Position numbers and translations under genes: made by a program. A stretch of 64,000 nucleotides of DNA, taken from assembly GCF_006980715.1 (NCBI RefSeq), contig NZ_SBHN01000004.1:63353-127352 (forward strand), in the 5' to 3' direction. Source of the stretch: Telmatospirillum sp. J64-1. Its GTDB lineage: Bacteria > Pseudomonadota > Alphaproteobacteria > Rhodospirillales > Magnetospirillaceae. Of this stretch, positions 7,803 to 16,569 are shown piece after piece. The notes under the pieces were generated by a model that was given only the letters and a program-made list of their open reading frames with translations, did no database searches and was not told the origin of the DNA. Numbering within the stretch: position 1 is the first letter of the stretch; every line of letters starts with the position of its first letter.

Positions 7803-9116
7803 CTACCAGCGGCGCTCGAATTTCTTGCGCAGGATGATCGCGACGATGTTCATCACCGCCAGGAAGCCCAGCAGGACGATGATGGCCGCGGACGTGCGTT
7901 CGACGAAGGCGCGTTCGGGCGCGTCGGCCCACAGGAAGATCTGCACCGGCAGCGCGGTGGCCGGGTCGAACGGACCGCCCGGGATGTCCACCACGAAGGC
8001 CACCATGCCGATCATCAGCAGCGGCGCCGTCTCGCCCAGGGCCTGGGCCAGGGCAATGATGGTGCCGGTCAGGATGCCGGGCATCGCCAGCGGCAGGACG
8101 TGATGGAGCACCACCTGCAGCTTCGAGGCGCCCAGGCCGGTGGCGGCCTGGCGGATCGACGGCGGCACCGCCTTCAGTGCAGCGCGCGAGGCGATGATGA
8201 TGGTCGGCAGGCTCATCAGCGTCAGCACCAGCCCCCCGACCAGCGGCGCCGATCGTGGCAGGTTGAAGAATTGCAGGAAGACCGCCAGACCCAGCAGGCC
8301 GAAGACGATGGAAGGCACCGCCGCCAGATTGTTGATGTTGACCTCGATCAGGTCGGTCCAGCGGTTCTTGGGGGCGAATTCCTCGAGATAGATCGCCGTC
8401 GCCACGCCCAGCGGGAAGGACAGGGCCACCGTCACCAGCATGGCGTAGAACGAGCCCATCACCGCGCCCTTGATGCCCGCCAGTTCCGGCTCGCGGGAAT
8501 CACCGGCGGTGAAGAAGCGTGTGTTGAATTGCAGCGCCAGCATGTCCTGGGCTTCCAGATGGGCGATCCAATCCAGCTGCTGCTGGCTGACACGGCCACC
8601 CTCGACCGCGTCGCGGCCGATATGCCCCTTGACCACCATGTCGACATCGGCGGAAGCCGGCAGGACGACGCGCTGGGTGGTACCGATGATCTCCGGATTG
8701 GCCTCGACCATGCGGCGCAATTCCAGATCGGCGCCGACGCTCAGCAGCGCGTTCATCTGGCGGCGGTCGTTGCGCGAGGTCGCCTCGGGGAAGAGGTCCT
8801 GCAGCGACTGCCGCGCCAGGGCAATGTAATTGGCCGTGGCCAATGCCTGGGGATCGCGCGTCCCGGCAGGGTCGATCTCGGCCGGATCGAAATACACCTC
8901 CAGCGTCAGATGCGACTGCATGAAGGCGGTATAGCCCTTGCCGATGATGGTGGTGAACAGCAGCCCCAGGAAGGTCAGGGCAATGATGATTGAGGCGATG
9001 CCAAGCGCGCGGAAACGGCGCTCGGCGGCATGACGCTTCCGCAGACGGGCGTCTTGCCGAGCCTTACGGGCCGCCGCATCCGTCGGCGCCGTAACGGTCT
9101 GGGACATCTCAGTCAT
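7803..9116 (-). CDS. pstA: Phosphate ABC transporter permease PstA
   Basis: About 437 residues from ATG 9116, which overlaps the pstC stop by 8 bases; a second ATG at 9107 is equally possible. The first transmembrane segment (SIIIALTFLGLLFTTIIG) is followed by a long periplasmic region of about 190 residues. This is the extended N-terminal form (DUF3333-type) known in alphaproteobacteria; E. coli PstA is about 296 residues. The permease core begins near MGSFYAMLVTVALSFPLG, and the ABC-docking loop is near RAALKAVPPSIRQAATGLGA. Translational coupling to pstC is likely. Confidence 0.93.
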   Translation of the reverse strand: MTEMSQTVTAPTDAAARKARQDARLRKRHAAERRFRALGIASIIIALTFLGLLFTTIIGKGYTAFMQSHLTLEVYFDPAEIDPAGTRDPQALATANYIALARQSLQDLFPEATSRNDRRQMNALLSVGADLELRRMVEANPEIIGTTQRVVLPASADVDMVVKGHIGRDAVEGGRVSQQQLDWIAHLEAQDMLALQFNTRFFTAGDSREPELAGIKGAVMGSFYAMLVTVALSFPLGVATAIYLEEFAPKNRWTDLIEVNINNLAAVPSIVFGLLGLAVFLQFFNLPRSAPLVGGLVLTLMSLPTIIIASRAALKAVPPSIRQAATGLGASKLQVVLHHVLPLAMPGILTGTIIALAQALGETAPLLMIGMVAFVVDIPGGPFDPATALPVQIFLWADAPERAFVERTSAAIIVLLGFLAVMNIVAIILRKKFERRW

Positions 9117-10491
9117 ATTTTTCCCGATATTTGCGCACGACGTGCAAGGCCACGACATTCAGCACCAGGGTCACGCAGAACAGCACCAGGCCCAGCGCAA
9201 AGGCAGCCAGGGTCTTGGGGCTGTCGAATTCCTGGTCGCCCACCAGCAGGGTGACGATCTGCACCGTGACGGTGGTCACGGCTTCGAAAGGATTGGCGGT
9301 CAGGTTGGCGGCCAGACCGGCGGCCATCACCACGATCATGGTCTCGCCGATGGCGCGCGAGGCGGCCAGCAGGACACCGCCGACGATGCCCGGCAGCGCC
9401 GCGGGGATCACCACCTGACGGATGGTCTCGGACTTCGTCGCCCCCAGGCCGTAGGACCCCTGGCGCAGGCTGTGCGGCACCGAGGTGATGACGTCGTCGG
9501 ACAGGGACGAGATGAAGGGGATGATCATGATTCCCATGACCAGACCGGCGGCCAAGGCGCTTTCCGACGCCACCGACAGGCCGAGGACGGAGCCGCTGTC
9601 GCGCAGGAAGGGCGCAACGGTCAGGGCGGCAAAGAAGCCGTAAACGACGGTGGGAATGCCCGCCAGCACTTCCAGCAGCGGCTTGACCACCGCACGCACC
9701 CGCGAGGGCGCGTATTCGGCCATATAGATGGCGGAAAACAGCCCCACCGGCACGGCGACGGTCATGGCGATCAGGCTGATCAGCAGGGTGCCGGCAAACA
9801 GCGGAACGGCGCCGAAGGCACCGCTGCTGCCCACCTGGTCGGCGCGGATCGCGGTCTGCGGGCTCCAGTTCAGGCCGAACAGGAATTCCATCGGCGGCAC
9901 GGCCTGGAAGAAGCGGATGCTCTCGAACAGCAGCGACATCACGATGCCGATGGTCGTGAAGACGGCGATGGTCGAACTGATGATCAGGAAGACCTTCACC
10001 GCCCGTTCCACCGAGACGCGGGCCCGCAACTGCTGATGAATGCGCTTGCGCCCCCAGGCCAGACCGGCAACGGCCAGCGACAGGGAGAAGACGATCAGCG
10101 CGGCGAAGCCGGTGGTCTTCAGGCTGGTATAATATTCGGCGGCGGCGATGACGATCTCGCTCGGCTCGCGGCCGTAGCTACGGCCCCCGGCGAACTGGCG
10201 GACCTCGTTCATCAGCAGGCGCAACTCGCCTTCGGGCAGCGCCTGGGCGCTGGGCGGCAGGCTGTTCATCACCAAGGCGCGTACCAGCGTCGGCTCGAAA
10301 GCCAGCCAGGCGGCCAGGACGAGGAAAGCGGGGATCCCGCACCACAGGGCTACGTAGAAGCCGTAATAGCCGGGCAGGGAATGCAGGTTGCGGGAGCTGC
10401 CGCCGGCCATCGTCAAAGCCCGGCCGCGGCCGAGATAATAACCGATGGATGTCAGCACCAGCAGAGCGATGACCAAGGGGAGGAGTTGCAT
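9109..10491 (-). CDS. pstC: Phosphate ABC transporter permease PstC
   Basis: 460 residues from the ATG at 10491; an in-frame TTG lies at 10503. The N-terminal half is the alphaproteobacterial extension: two membrane segments and a periplasmic loop containing EGELRLLMNEVRQFAGG. The permease core starts near VPVGLFSAIYMAEYAP, and the EAA-type docking motif is SVPHSLRQGSYGLGATKSE. With PstA it forms the phosphate channel in the inner membrane. The next gene overlaps its stop. Confidence 0.93.
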   Translation of the reverse strand: MQLLPLVIALLVLTSIGYYLGRGRALTMAGGSSRNLHSLPGYYGFYVALWCGIPAFLVLAAWLAFEPTLVRALVMNSLPPSAQALPEGELRLLMNEVRQFAGGRSYGREPSEIVIAAAEYYTSLKTTGFAALIVFSLSLAVAGLAWGRKRIHQQLRARVSVERAVKVFLIISSTIAVFTTIGIVMSLLFESIRFFQAVPPMEFLFGLNWSPQTAIRADQVGSSGAFGAVPLFAGTLLISLIAMTVAVPVGLFSAIYMAEYAPSRVRAVVKPLLEVLAGIPTVVYGFFAALTVAPFLRDSGSVLGLSVASESALAAGLVMGIMIIPFISSLSDDVITSVPHSLRQGSYGLGATKSETIRQVVIPAALPGIVGGVLLAASRAIGETMIVVMAAGLAANLTANPFEAVTTVTVQIVTLLVGDQEFDSPKTLAAFALGLVLFCVTLVLNVVALHVVRKYREKYD

Positions 10492-10520
10492 CTGGCTCGA
10501 CAAGCTTTAGGGAAGCGGGA

Positions 10521-10545
10521 GCCGGCGGCCCAAGGGACCGCCGGC
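10521..10545 (-). other. Intercistronic hairpin between pstS and pstC
   Basis: GCCGGCGG and CCGCCGGC form a strong stem in the 85-base gap between the pstS stop and the pstC start. There is no T-tract. Such hairpins usually protect the upstream message and allow much higher pstS than permease levels; that role is inferred here. Confidence 0.6.
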
Positions 10546-10576
10546 CTGAACCGTCAGGATCCGTTCAGATCCTTTT

Positions 10577-11602
10577 TTACATCATCAGCGGGGCCAGCGT
10601 AGCGGCCTGTTCCGCAGCCTGCTTGCGCTCGTCGTCCGGCAGCGGGATCAGACCCTTGTCGGCCAGGTAGCCTTCGGGGCCCCAGGCGCGTTCGTTGGTG
10701 AATTCGGCGATGAATTCACGGATGCCCGGGACGGTGTCGACATGGGCCTTCTTGATGTAGATGTACATCGCACGCGAAACCGGATAGCTGGCATCGGCGA
10801 TGTTCTCGAAGGTCGGCTCCACGCCGTTCATGCGAGCGCCCTGCAGCTTGTCGGCATTCTGGTCGAGGAAGCTGTAACCGAAGATGCCGACGGCCTTGGG
10901 GTTGGCATCCAGCTTCTGGACGATCAGGTTGTCGTTTTCGCCGGCTTCGATATAGGCGCCGTCTTCACGAATGGTGGCGCAGGCGGCCTTATGGGCGGCG
11001 GAGTTGTCCTTCAGGGCGGCGATTTCGGGGAACTGGTTGCACGCCTCTTCCATCACCAGCTCGACGAAGGCGTCACGGGTGCCCGAGGTCGGCGGCGGGC
11101 CCAGGACTTCGATGCGTTCGTTGGGCAGGGACGGATCGACGTCGCTCCAGTTGCGGTACGGATTGTCGACCAGCTTGCCATCCACCGGCACCTGCTTGGC
11201 CAGGGCGAGGAAGACCTGCTCGCGGCTCAGGTCCATCGGCTGGCCCTTCTTCGAGCTGGCCAGCACGATACCGTCGAAGCCGATCTTCAGTTCCACGACT
11301 TCGGCGACGCCGTTTTCGGCGCATTGCTCGACTTCGGACTTCTTGATACGACGCGAGGAATTGGTGATGTCGGGATGCTGCACGCCGACACCGGCACAGA
11401 AAAGCTTCAAGCCGCCGCCCGAACCGGTCGACTCCACCACGGGAGTCTTGAAGTTCGACCCACGGCCGAACTGCTCGGCAACCGCCGTCGAGAACGGATA
11501 GACGGTGGACGAGCCAACGATACGGATCTGGTCGCGGGCTTCAGCAGTGGCAGTGAACGCCAGGGTGGCCAGAGCTGCCACAGCCAAACTCTTCCTGATC
11601 AT
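10577..11602 (-). CDS. pstS: Periplasmic phosphate-binding protein PstS
   Basis: 341 residues with a Sec signal peptide ending around TATAEA (residues 17-22). Phosphate-binding motifs are visible: IVGSSTVYPFS, STGSGGGLKLFCAGVG, DITNSSRRIKKSE and GPPPTSGTRDAF. It delivers phosphate to PstC-PstA. The start at 11602 has a GGAGGGA site. First gene of the pst operon, with the Pho-box array 77 bases upstream and a hairpin separating it from pstC. It resembles the PstS type with an internal cysteine pair (CAGVG and AACATI). Confidence 0.95.
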   Translation of the reverse strand: MIRKSLAVAALATLAFTATAEARDQIRIVGSSTVYPFSTAVAEQFGRGSNFKTPVVESTGSGGGLKLFCAGVGVQHPDITNSSRRIKKSEVEQCAENGVAEVVELKIGFDGIVLASSKKGQPMDLSREQVFLALAKQVPVDGKLVDNPYRNWSDVDPSLPNERIEVLGPPPTSGTRDAFVELVMEEACNQFPEIAALKDNSAAHKAACATIREDGAYIEAGENDNLIVQKLDANPKAVGIFGYSFLDQNADKLQGARMNGVEPTFENIADASYPVSRAMYIYIKKAHVDTVPGIREFIAEFTNERAWGPEGYLADKGLIPLPDDERKQAAEQAATLAPLMM

Positions 11603-11678
11603 AGTCCCTCCGAGAGTATTTACGGCAGCAGGTCCTGCCGCGTGCCGTCGGACAATAGCTGCGTTGTGTTTCGCGGAG

Positions 11679-11707
11679 ATGACGGATTTGTGAAAGTTAT
11701 GTTACAG
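11679..11707 (-). promoter_or_regulatory. Triple Pho half-site array (PhoB operator)
   Basis: Read on the minus strand, CTGTAAC-ATAA-CTTTCAC-AAAT-CCGTCAT gives three 7-base half-sites spaced by 4 bases. This matches the 11-base periodicity of the Pho box (CTGTCAT-n4-CTGTCAT). It lies 77 bases upstream of the pstS start, in the expected place for PhoB activation of the pst operon. Confidence 0.75.
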
Positions 11708-11780
11708 CGCATGCCAAGCCCTCTCCCCTCCTCTACCACAGGGATCGGGACGGCCTGCGGCACCCCCTTGATCCCCAATA

Positions 11781-11812
11781 AAAAAGGCCGGGGAGGCATC
11801 CCCTCCCCGGCC
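11781..11812 (-). terminator. Rho-independent terminator after rpe
   Basis: GGCCGGGGAGG, loop CATC or GATG, CCTCCCCGGCC, followed on the minus strand by TTTTT. It ends 17 bases after the rpe stop and insulates the pst promoter from rpe transcription. Confidence 0.88.
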
Positions 11813-11829
11813 TTCACGGGTGCGATCAC

Positions 11830-12486
11830 TCACGCCGCGGTAGAAGCCTTCTTCAAGGCAGCAATGTTACCGGCATAGTCCCCGCCCTTGAAGACCGCGC
11901 TACCCGCCACTACGACGCTGGCCCCGGCGGCGGCGATGCGGCCGGCATTGTCGGGCGTCACGCCGCCATCCACCTGAAGTTCGATCGGCCGGTCGCCAAT
12001 CATGCGGCGGATACGGGAAATCTTCTCGACCTGGCTTTCCAGGAAGCTCTGGCCGCCGAAGCCGGGATTGACCGACATGACCAGCACCAGGTCCAGCTTG
12101 TCGAGGACATATTCGATGGCGGTTTCCGGGGTGGCAGGGTTCAGCGACACGCCCGCCTTGACGCCAAAGGAACGGATCAGCTGCAACGTGCGGTCGAGAT
12201 GGCGCCCGGCCTCGGCATGGACGGTGATGATATCGCTGCCGGCCTTCACGAAGTCCTCGATATAGGGATCGACCGGGTCGATCATCAGATGGACGTCGAA
12301 GACCTTCTTGCTGTGCGGACGCAGTGCCTTCACCACCGCCGGGCCGATGGTGATGTTGGGCACGAAATGACCGTCCATCACGTCGATATGCACCCAGTCG
12401 CAACCGGCTTCATCGATCGCGCGCACTTCCTCGCCCAGGCGGGCGAAATCGGCGGACAGAATACTGGGGGCGATCTTCAAGGTCAT
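11830..12486 (-). CDS. rpe: Ribulose-phosphate 3-epimerase
   Basis: 218 residues, the usual length. Interconverts ribulose 5-phosphate and xylulose 5-phosphate (pentose phosphate pathway, and the Calvin cycle where present). TIM-barrel motifs: [33 protein letters not shown] (metal His and Asp), [25 protein letters not shown] and [16 protein letters not shown] 12486 is preceded by GGAG. Followed by its own terminator; the 118-base gap to the PadR-type gene upstream holds no obvious gene. Confidence 0.96.
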   Translation of the reverse strand: MTLKIAPSILSADFARLGEEVRAIDEAGCDWVHIDVMDGHFVPNITIGPAVVKALRPHSKKVFDVHLMIDPVDPYIEDFVKAGSDIITVHAEAGRHLDRTLQLIRSFGVKAGVSLNPATPETAIEYVLDKLDLVLVMSVNPGFGGQSFLESQVEKISRIRRMIGDRPIELQVDGGVTPDNAGRIAAAGASVVVAGSAVFKGGDYAGNIAALKKASTAA

Positions 12487-12604
12487 GGCGGAGGCTCCGG
12501 CTGCGCAAGGGAAAGCCGAGCCAATAGCGCAGGTCGGGGTCGGTCTGCAACAGGAAGCGACGCCCCGGCCTTTCGCCTTCCTCGAAGAAAGACGGAACGC
12601 CGCC

Positions 12605-13156
12605 CTACAGCGACGCCCGGAACTTCTCCAGCCATTGCAGGCGGCGTTCGAGCTGGTCGATCTCGTGGTCGAGCCAGTCGAGCAGGGGATCGCCGGTCTG
12701 GGCGTTGGTCTCGCGCACATGATGCTGGCGCAGGTCCAGCAGGCGGGCGAGTTCGGTTTCGCTGGAATCGAGAAGCTGGTCGGCCTGGGCCTGACGGTCT
12801 TCCTCGTTCAGCAGATGCATGAAGCGGAACTTCAGGGCCACCACCAGCTTGGTCAGGTCGGTGCCCGAACGCAGCCTGGCGGTCAGCAGGGTGTGGAGTT
12901 CCTGGCGTCCGGCCTCGGTGATGGCGAGAACGGCATTGTCCTCCATCCCCTTGCCGTCCAGGGCCTCGATCAGCCCTTCATAGCGCAACAATTCGATGGA
13001 AGTGCCCATCAGGTCCAGCGACGGCCCCATGATGCGGCTGATGAAGTGCCGGACCGAACCGGCAAGCTCGCTATAATGCAAGGGCGCGGAAGCAACCGTG
13101 CCCAAAGCGCAGAGACGAACGGCTTCCTTTGGCGTCAGCGTATTGTCGGCAAACAT
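12605..13156 (-). CDS. PadR-like winged-helix transcriptional regulator
   Basis: 183 residues. The N-terminal half is a winged helix ([25 protein letters not shown], with recognition helix near [20 protein letters not shown]). The C-terminal half is a charged helical dimerisation region ([36 protein letters not shown]), as in PadR proteins with the Vir-type C-terminal domain. The start at 13156 has an AGGGGGC site. No ligand or target is evident. It lies between rpe and hemA, separated from hemA by a palindromic spacer, so it is probably transcribed alone. Confidence 0.7.
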   Translation of the reverse strand: MFADNTLTPKEAVRLCALGTVASAPLHYSELAGSVRHFISRIMGPSLDLMGTSIELLRYEGLIEALDGKGMEDNAVLAITEAGRQELHTLLTARLRSGTDLTKLVVALKFRFMHLLNEEDRQAQADQLLDSSETELARLLDLRQHHVRETNAQTGDPLLDWLDHEIDQLERRLQWLEKFRASL

Positions 13157-13202
13157 CGCGCGCCCCCTAAATGCGAACTAATCTCATTCATATAGGGGTG
13201 GA

Positions 13203-13248
13203 CGGGCGCAAAGTAAAGCCATACTATAGTTATGGCCTTTTGTGCCCG
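13203..13248. repeat. Imperfect 46-base palindrome between hemA and padR-like gene
   Basis: CGGGCGCAAAGTAAAGCCATA is matched, with small bulges, by TTATGGCCTTTTGTGCCCG around a CTATAG centre. There is no T-tract. It could be a processing hairpin at the hemA 3' end, a regulator-binding palindrome, or a stray repeat. Confidence 0.5.
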
Positions 13249-13274
13249 CCTTCTTCTCGTACAGAAGACGCCGT

Positions 13275-14489
13275 TCAGGCGGCGTCCTTCTTCAGGCCCA
13301 GCCGGTGCCACACATCCACCAGCGCGTTCACCAGACGGTCCATCATGGCGTCGTCATGCAGCGGCGTGGGCGTGATGCGCAGCCTTTCCGTCCCCTTGGG
13401 CACGGTGGGGTAATTGATGGGCTGGACATAGATCTTGTGGCGCGCCAGCAGGTCGTCGCTGGCCTGCTTGCACAAGGTCGCATCGCCCACCATCACCGGC
13501 ACGATATGGCTGACGGAGTCGATGAGGGGCAGTCCGGCCTGGGTCAGGCGCTTCTTCAGCGTCGCCGCCCGCTCATGATGGCGATGGCGCAATTCGGGAT
13601 GGCTGCGCAGATACTTGACGCTGGCCAGCGCGCCCGCCGCCACCGCCGGCGGCAAGGCGGAAGAGAAGATGAAGCCGGGGCCGAAGCTGCGGATGAAATC
13701 CACCATCGCGGCGGAACCGGCGATATAGCCGCCGACCACGCCCATGGCCTTGGCCATGGTGCCCTGAATGATGGTGATGCGGTCGGCCACGCCGTCCCGC
13801 TCGGCCACGCCCGATCCCTGCTCGCCATACATGCCCACCGCATGGACCTCATCCAGATAGGTCATGGCGTTGTAGCGTTCGGCCAGATCGCAGATTTCCG
13901 CCAGCGGGGCGATATCGCCGTCCATGGAATAGACGGATTCGAAGGCGATCAGCTTGGGCCGCTCCAGCGGCTGAGCCGCCAGCTTGCTTTCCAGGTCGGC
14001 CAGATCGTTATGGCGCCAGATGACCTTGGCGCTGCGACCGTGGCGGATGCCCTCGATCATGGAATTGTGGTTCAGTTCGTCCGACAGGATCAGCAGGTCG
14101 GGGATCTGCGTCCCCAGGGTGGACAGGGTGGTCTGGTTGGCGACATAGCCCGAGGTGAAGATCAGCGCGGCTTCCTTACCGTTCCAGGCCGCCAGCTCTT
14201 CTTCCAGCAGCACATGGTAATGGTTCGTCCCCGAGATGTTGCGCGTCCCCCCGGCCCCGGCCCCGCACATCCGCACGGCCTCGACCATGGCCTCGACCAC
14301 CTCGGGATGCTGTCCCATGCCGAGATAGTCGTTGCTGCACCAGACGGTGACGTCCTCGACCTTGCCGTTACGATAATTCTTCGCCATCGGGAAGCGGCCG
14401 GCCTGACGCTCCAGATCGGCGAAGATGCGATAGCGCCCTTCGGCCTTCAATCCAGAGATCTTGTCGGCGAAGAATGTCTCGTAATCCAT
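13275..14489 (-). CDS. hemA: 5-aminolevulinate synthase
   Basis: 404 residues. PLP enzyme condensing glycine and succinyl-CoA to 5-aminolevulinate, the first step of haem synthesis in alphaproteobacteria. Motifs: [14 protein letters not shown], the glycine loop [23 protein letters not shown] (Asp holding the pyridine nitrogen) and catalytic Lys in [13 protein letters not shown] (more often GTLAKAFG). The C-terminal substrate Arg is in [16 protein letters not shown] precedes ATG 14489. It stands alone on the minus strand between the PadR-like gene and an aminotransferase. Confidence 0.96.
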   Translation of the reverse strand: MDYETFFADKISGLKAEGRYRIFADLERQAGRFPMAKNYRNGKVEDVTVWCSNDYLGMGQHPEVVEAMVEAVRMCGAGAGGTRNISGTNHYHVLLEEELAAWNGKEAALIFTSGYVANQTTLSTLGTQIPDLLILSDELNHNSMIEGIRHGRSAKVIWRHNDLADLESKLAAQPLERPKLIAFESVYSMDGDIAPLAEICDLAERYNAMTYLDEVHAVGMYGEQGSGVAERDGVADRITIIQGTMAKAMGVVGGYIAGSAAMVDFIRSFGPGFIFSSALPPAVAAGALASVKYLRSHPELRHRHHERAATLKKRLTQAGLPLIDSVSHIVPVMVGDATLCKQASDDLLARHKIYVQPINYPTVPKGTERLRITPTPLHDDAMMDRLVNALVDVWHRLGLKKDAA

Positions 14490-14591
14490 AAGTCCTCCTC
14501 GGACACCCGCAAGCTAGGCGATTTCACGTAATCCTAATGTCTTGTCCCTCCCAGGTGCAACACATCCAGTCAAAAAATATGGTCTCTTCAG

Positions 14592-15962
14592 CTATGCGTT
14601 TGCCGCGACCCAACTTTCAGCGAGGTCCAGCGCCCTCTCCAGCCGGGACAGCATGTCCCGGACCTCTTCCGCTTTGATAACCAGAGGTGGCGACATGGCG
14701 ATGACATCCCCCATGGCGCGAGTGATCAGCCCCTGCTCCTGCGCGAAGGCGACCACCTTCGGCCCCAGCCCCAGGGCCGGGTCGAAGCTCTCGCGGCTGG
14801 CCTTGTCCTTCACCAGTTCCACCGCGCCGACCAGCCCCACGCCACGCGCCTCGCCCACCAGCGGATGATCCGCCAAGCGGCGCAAGCCTTGCTGGAAGAC
14901 CGGGGCGACCTCGGCGACATGGCCCAGGATGTCGCGCTCCTCGTAGATCGCCAGGGTCTCCAGCGCCACCGCCGCCGAGACGGGATGGCCGGAATAGGTG
15001 TAGCCATGGCCGAACAGACCGAGGCGGTCGCTGTATTCGGCGATCACGTCATAAAGCGGCGCGGTCAGCATCAGCGCGGAAATGGGCGCATAGCCCGAGG
15101 ACAGCGCCTTGGCCATGGTAAGGATGTCGGGCTTCAGGCCGAAGGTTTCCGAGCCCCAACGGGCGCCGGTGCGGCCGAAGCCGCAGATGACCTCGTCGGC
15201 GATCAGCAGCACGTCGTATTTGCGCAGGACCGCCTGGATCTTCTCGAAATAGGTGGCCGGCGGCACGATCACCCCGCCCGCCCCCATCACCGGCTCGGCG
15301 ATCAGCGCCGCCACCGTGTCGGGACCTTCAGCCAGGATCAGCTTTTCCAGGTTCTCGGCCAGGCGGGTGGCGAAGTCTTCCTCGCTTTCGCCGGGCTTGC
15401 CGTGACGCCAGTAATGCGGGCAATCGGTCTGGAGATAGGGCGTGGTCGGGGCGTCGAAGCCGCGCTGGTTATGGGGCAGCGCCGTCAGTGAGGACACCGC
15501 CACGGTGACGCCGTGATAGCCCCGCAGGCGCGAGATGATCTTCTTCTTGCGCGGCCGGTCCAGGGCGTTGTTGTAGTACCACACCATCTTGATGGCGGTG
15601 TCGTTGGCTTCCGAGCCGGAATTGGCGAAGAAGACCTTGGACATGGGCACCGGCGCCAGTTCCAGCAGCTTCTCGGCCAGCCGGATCATGGGGTCGTGGC
15701 TCTTGTGGGTGAAGCCGTGATAGAAGCCCAGCCGCATCATCTGATCGGCCGCCGCCTTCGCCAGGCGCTCCTCTCCCCAGCCCAGGGCGGTGCACCACAG
15801 CCCCGCCATGCCCTCGATATAGGCGCGGCCCTGTTCGTCGAAGACATACACGCCCTCGCCCCGGGTGATGACCAGGGGGCCCACGCTCTGATGACGCACC
15901 AGATTGGTATAGGGATGAAGCAGGCTGGCCTTGTCGGCTTCGGCGATGCTGTTGGAGGTCAT
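14592..15962 (-). CDS. Class III omega-aminotransferase
   Basis: 456 residues, PLP fold type I, subgroup II. Visible motifs: VFDEQGRAYIEGMAGLWC, FFANSGSEANDTAIKM, LRGYHGVTVAVSSLT, DEVICGFGRTG (PLP Asp) and TMAKALSSGYAPISA (Schiff-base Lys). It should move an amino group from a diamine, beta-alanine or similar omega-amine to pyruvate or another keto acid; the donor cannot be read from sequence. GAGGGGA precedes ATG 15962. No catabolic partner gene is adjacent. Confidence 0.9.
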   Translation of the reverse strand: MTSNSIAEADKASLLHPYTNLVRHQSVGPLVITRGEGVYVFDEQGRAYIEGMAGLWCTALGWGEERLAKAAADQMMRLGFYHGFTHKSHDPMIRLAEKLLELAPVPMSKVFFANSGSEANDTAIKMVWYYNNALDRPRKKKIISRLRGYHGVTVAVSSLTALPHNQRGFDAPTTPYLQTDCPHYWRHGKPGESEEDFATRLAENLEKLILAEGPDTVAALIAEPVMGAGGVIVPPATYFEKIQAVLRKYDVLLIADEVICGFGRTGARWGSETFGLKPDILTMAKALSSGYAPISALMLTAPLYDVIAEYSDRLGLFGHGYTYSGHPVSAAVALETLAIYEERDILGHVAEVAPVFQQGLRRLADHPLVGEARGVGLVGAVELVKDKASRESFDPALGLGPKVVAFAQEQGLITRAMGDVIAMSPPLVIKAEEVRDMLSRLERALDLAESWVAANA

Positions 15963-16062
15963 GGCGCAGTCCCCTCAAAAGTTGACGACATGCAGGCCCC
16001 GTCCCGCCCCCGCCGGAAAAGACCAGGTCTCCCGCACCTCAGGCCGCGATACGCGGAAAACT

Positions 16063-16142
16063 CGGATGAACACAGACGGGACAGAACGGGAAAAGGAAGA
16101 CCGGCGGCGCCGGTCTCTTTATTTATCATAGATCTGTGTCCG
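16063..16142. repeat. Decayed ACACAGATGAA-type repeat with internal hairpin
   Basis: GGATGAACACAGACGGGACAGA on one side and ATAGATCTGTGTCCG on the other resemble the arms of the copies at 2837-2962 and 29806-29919. Between them lies a GACCGG-CGGCG-CCGGTC hairpin followed by TCTTTATTT, which could act as a plus-strand terminator although no plus gene precedes it. Confidence 0.45.
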
Positions 16143-16176
16143 CCGCCGCGTCATGAACAGGGCGTGACGCCGAAGG

Positions 16177-16482
16177 CTAGGGTTTGGTGTGCCGCTTCCG
16201 CAGATAGGCATAGACATAGACGGCATCCGGGTTCCCCGAGGTCGCGACGCCCCCGCAACGCCTGACCGAACGGAAATATTCCTCGACCTCGCGCGCCTGC
16301 AAATCGTCCAGGGCACGCCGGGCGATCCAGGCATCGCCGTTCTGCCGGACGCCATGGTCCGTGAACAGGCGCTTCTTCGGCGTGGCCGTATATCCCACGA
16401 ACCAGTCCGTATAGATGCCGCCGTGCTTGTCGATGTGATGTTCTATTTCCGCAATGATCGCGGACCGGCTCTTGGCCGCCAT
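16177..16482 (-). CDS. Hypothetical 101-aa protein with GIY-YIG-like core
   Basis: Unrecognised family. Residues 21-45 read GGIYTDWFVGYTATPKKRLFTDH, close to the GIY...YVG-T-P-RRL-H pattern of GIY-YIG nucleases. A later AREVEEYF helix carries a Glu in the place where that fold has its metal-binding Glu. The spacing between the GIY and FVG elements is shorter than usual and the protein ends at VYVYAYLRKRHTKP, so activity is doubtful. AAGGGGG precedes the ATG at 16482. Distinct transcript; neighbours give no clue. Confidence 0.6.
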   Translation of the reverse strand: MAAKSRSAIIAEIEHHIDKHGGIYTDWFVGYTATPKKRLFTDHGVRQNGDAWIARRALDDLQAREVEEYFRSVRRCGGVATSGNPDAVYVYAYLRKRHTKP

Positions 16483-16569
16483 GACGAAGCCCCCTTGTTA
16501 TATCCGCCCACCCGGATGGCGAAGTCTAACGCCGGACGGGCATGGGAGCAACGCATTGGCAACCGCGCT

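Noticed and set aside
6855-10602. Long plus-strand frames (712 and 486 codons) opposite pstB-pstA-pstC
   Set aside because: Shadows of the pst genes; Gln/His/Arg-rich translation and no ribosome binding sites.
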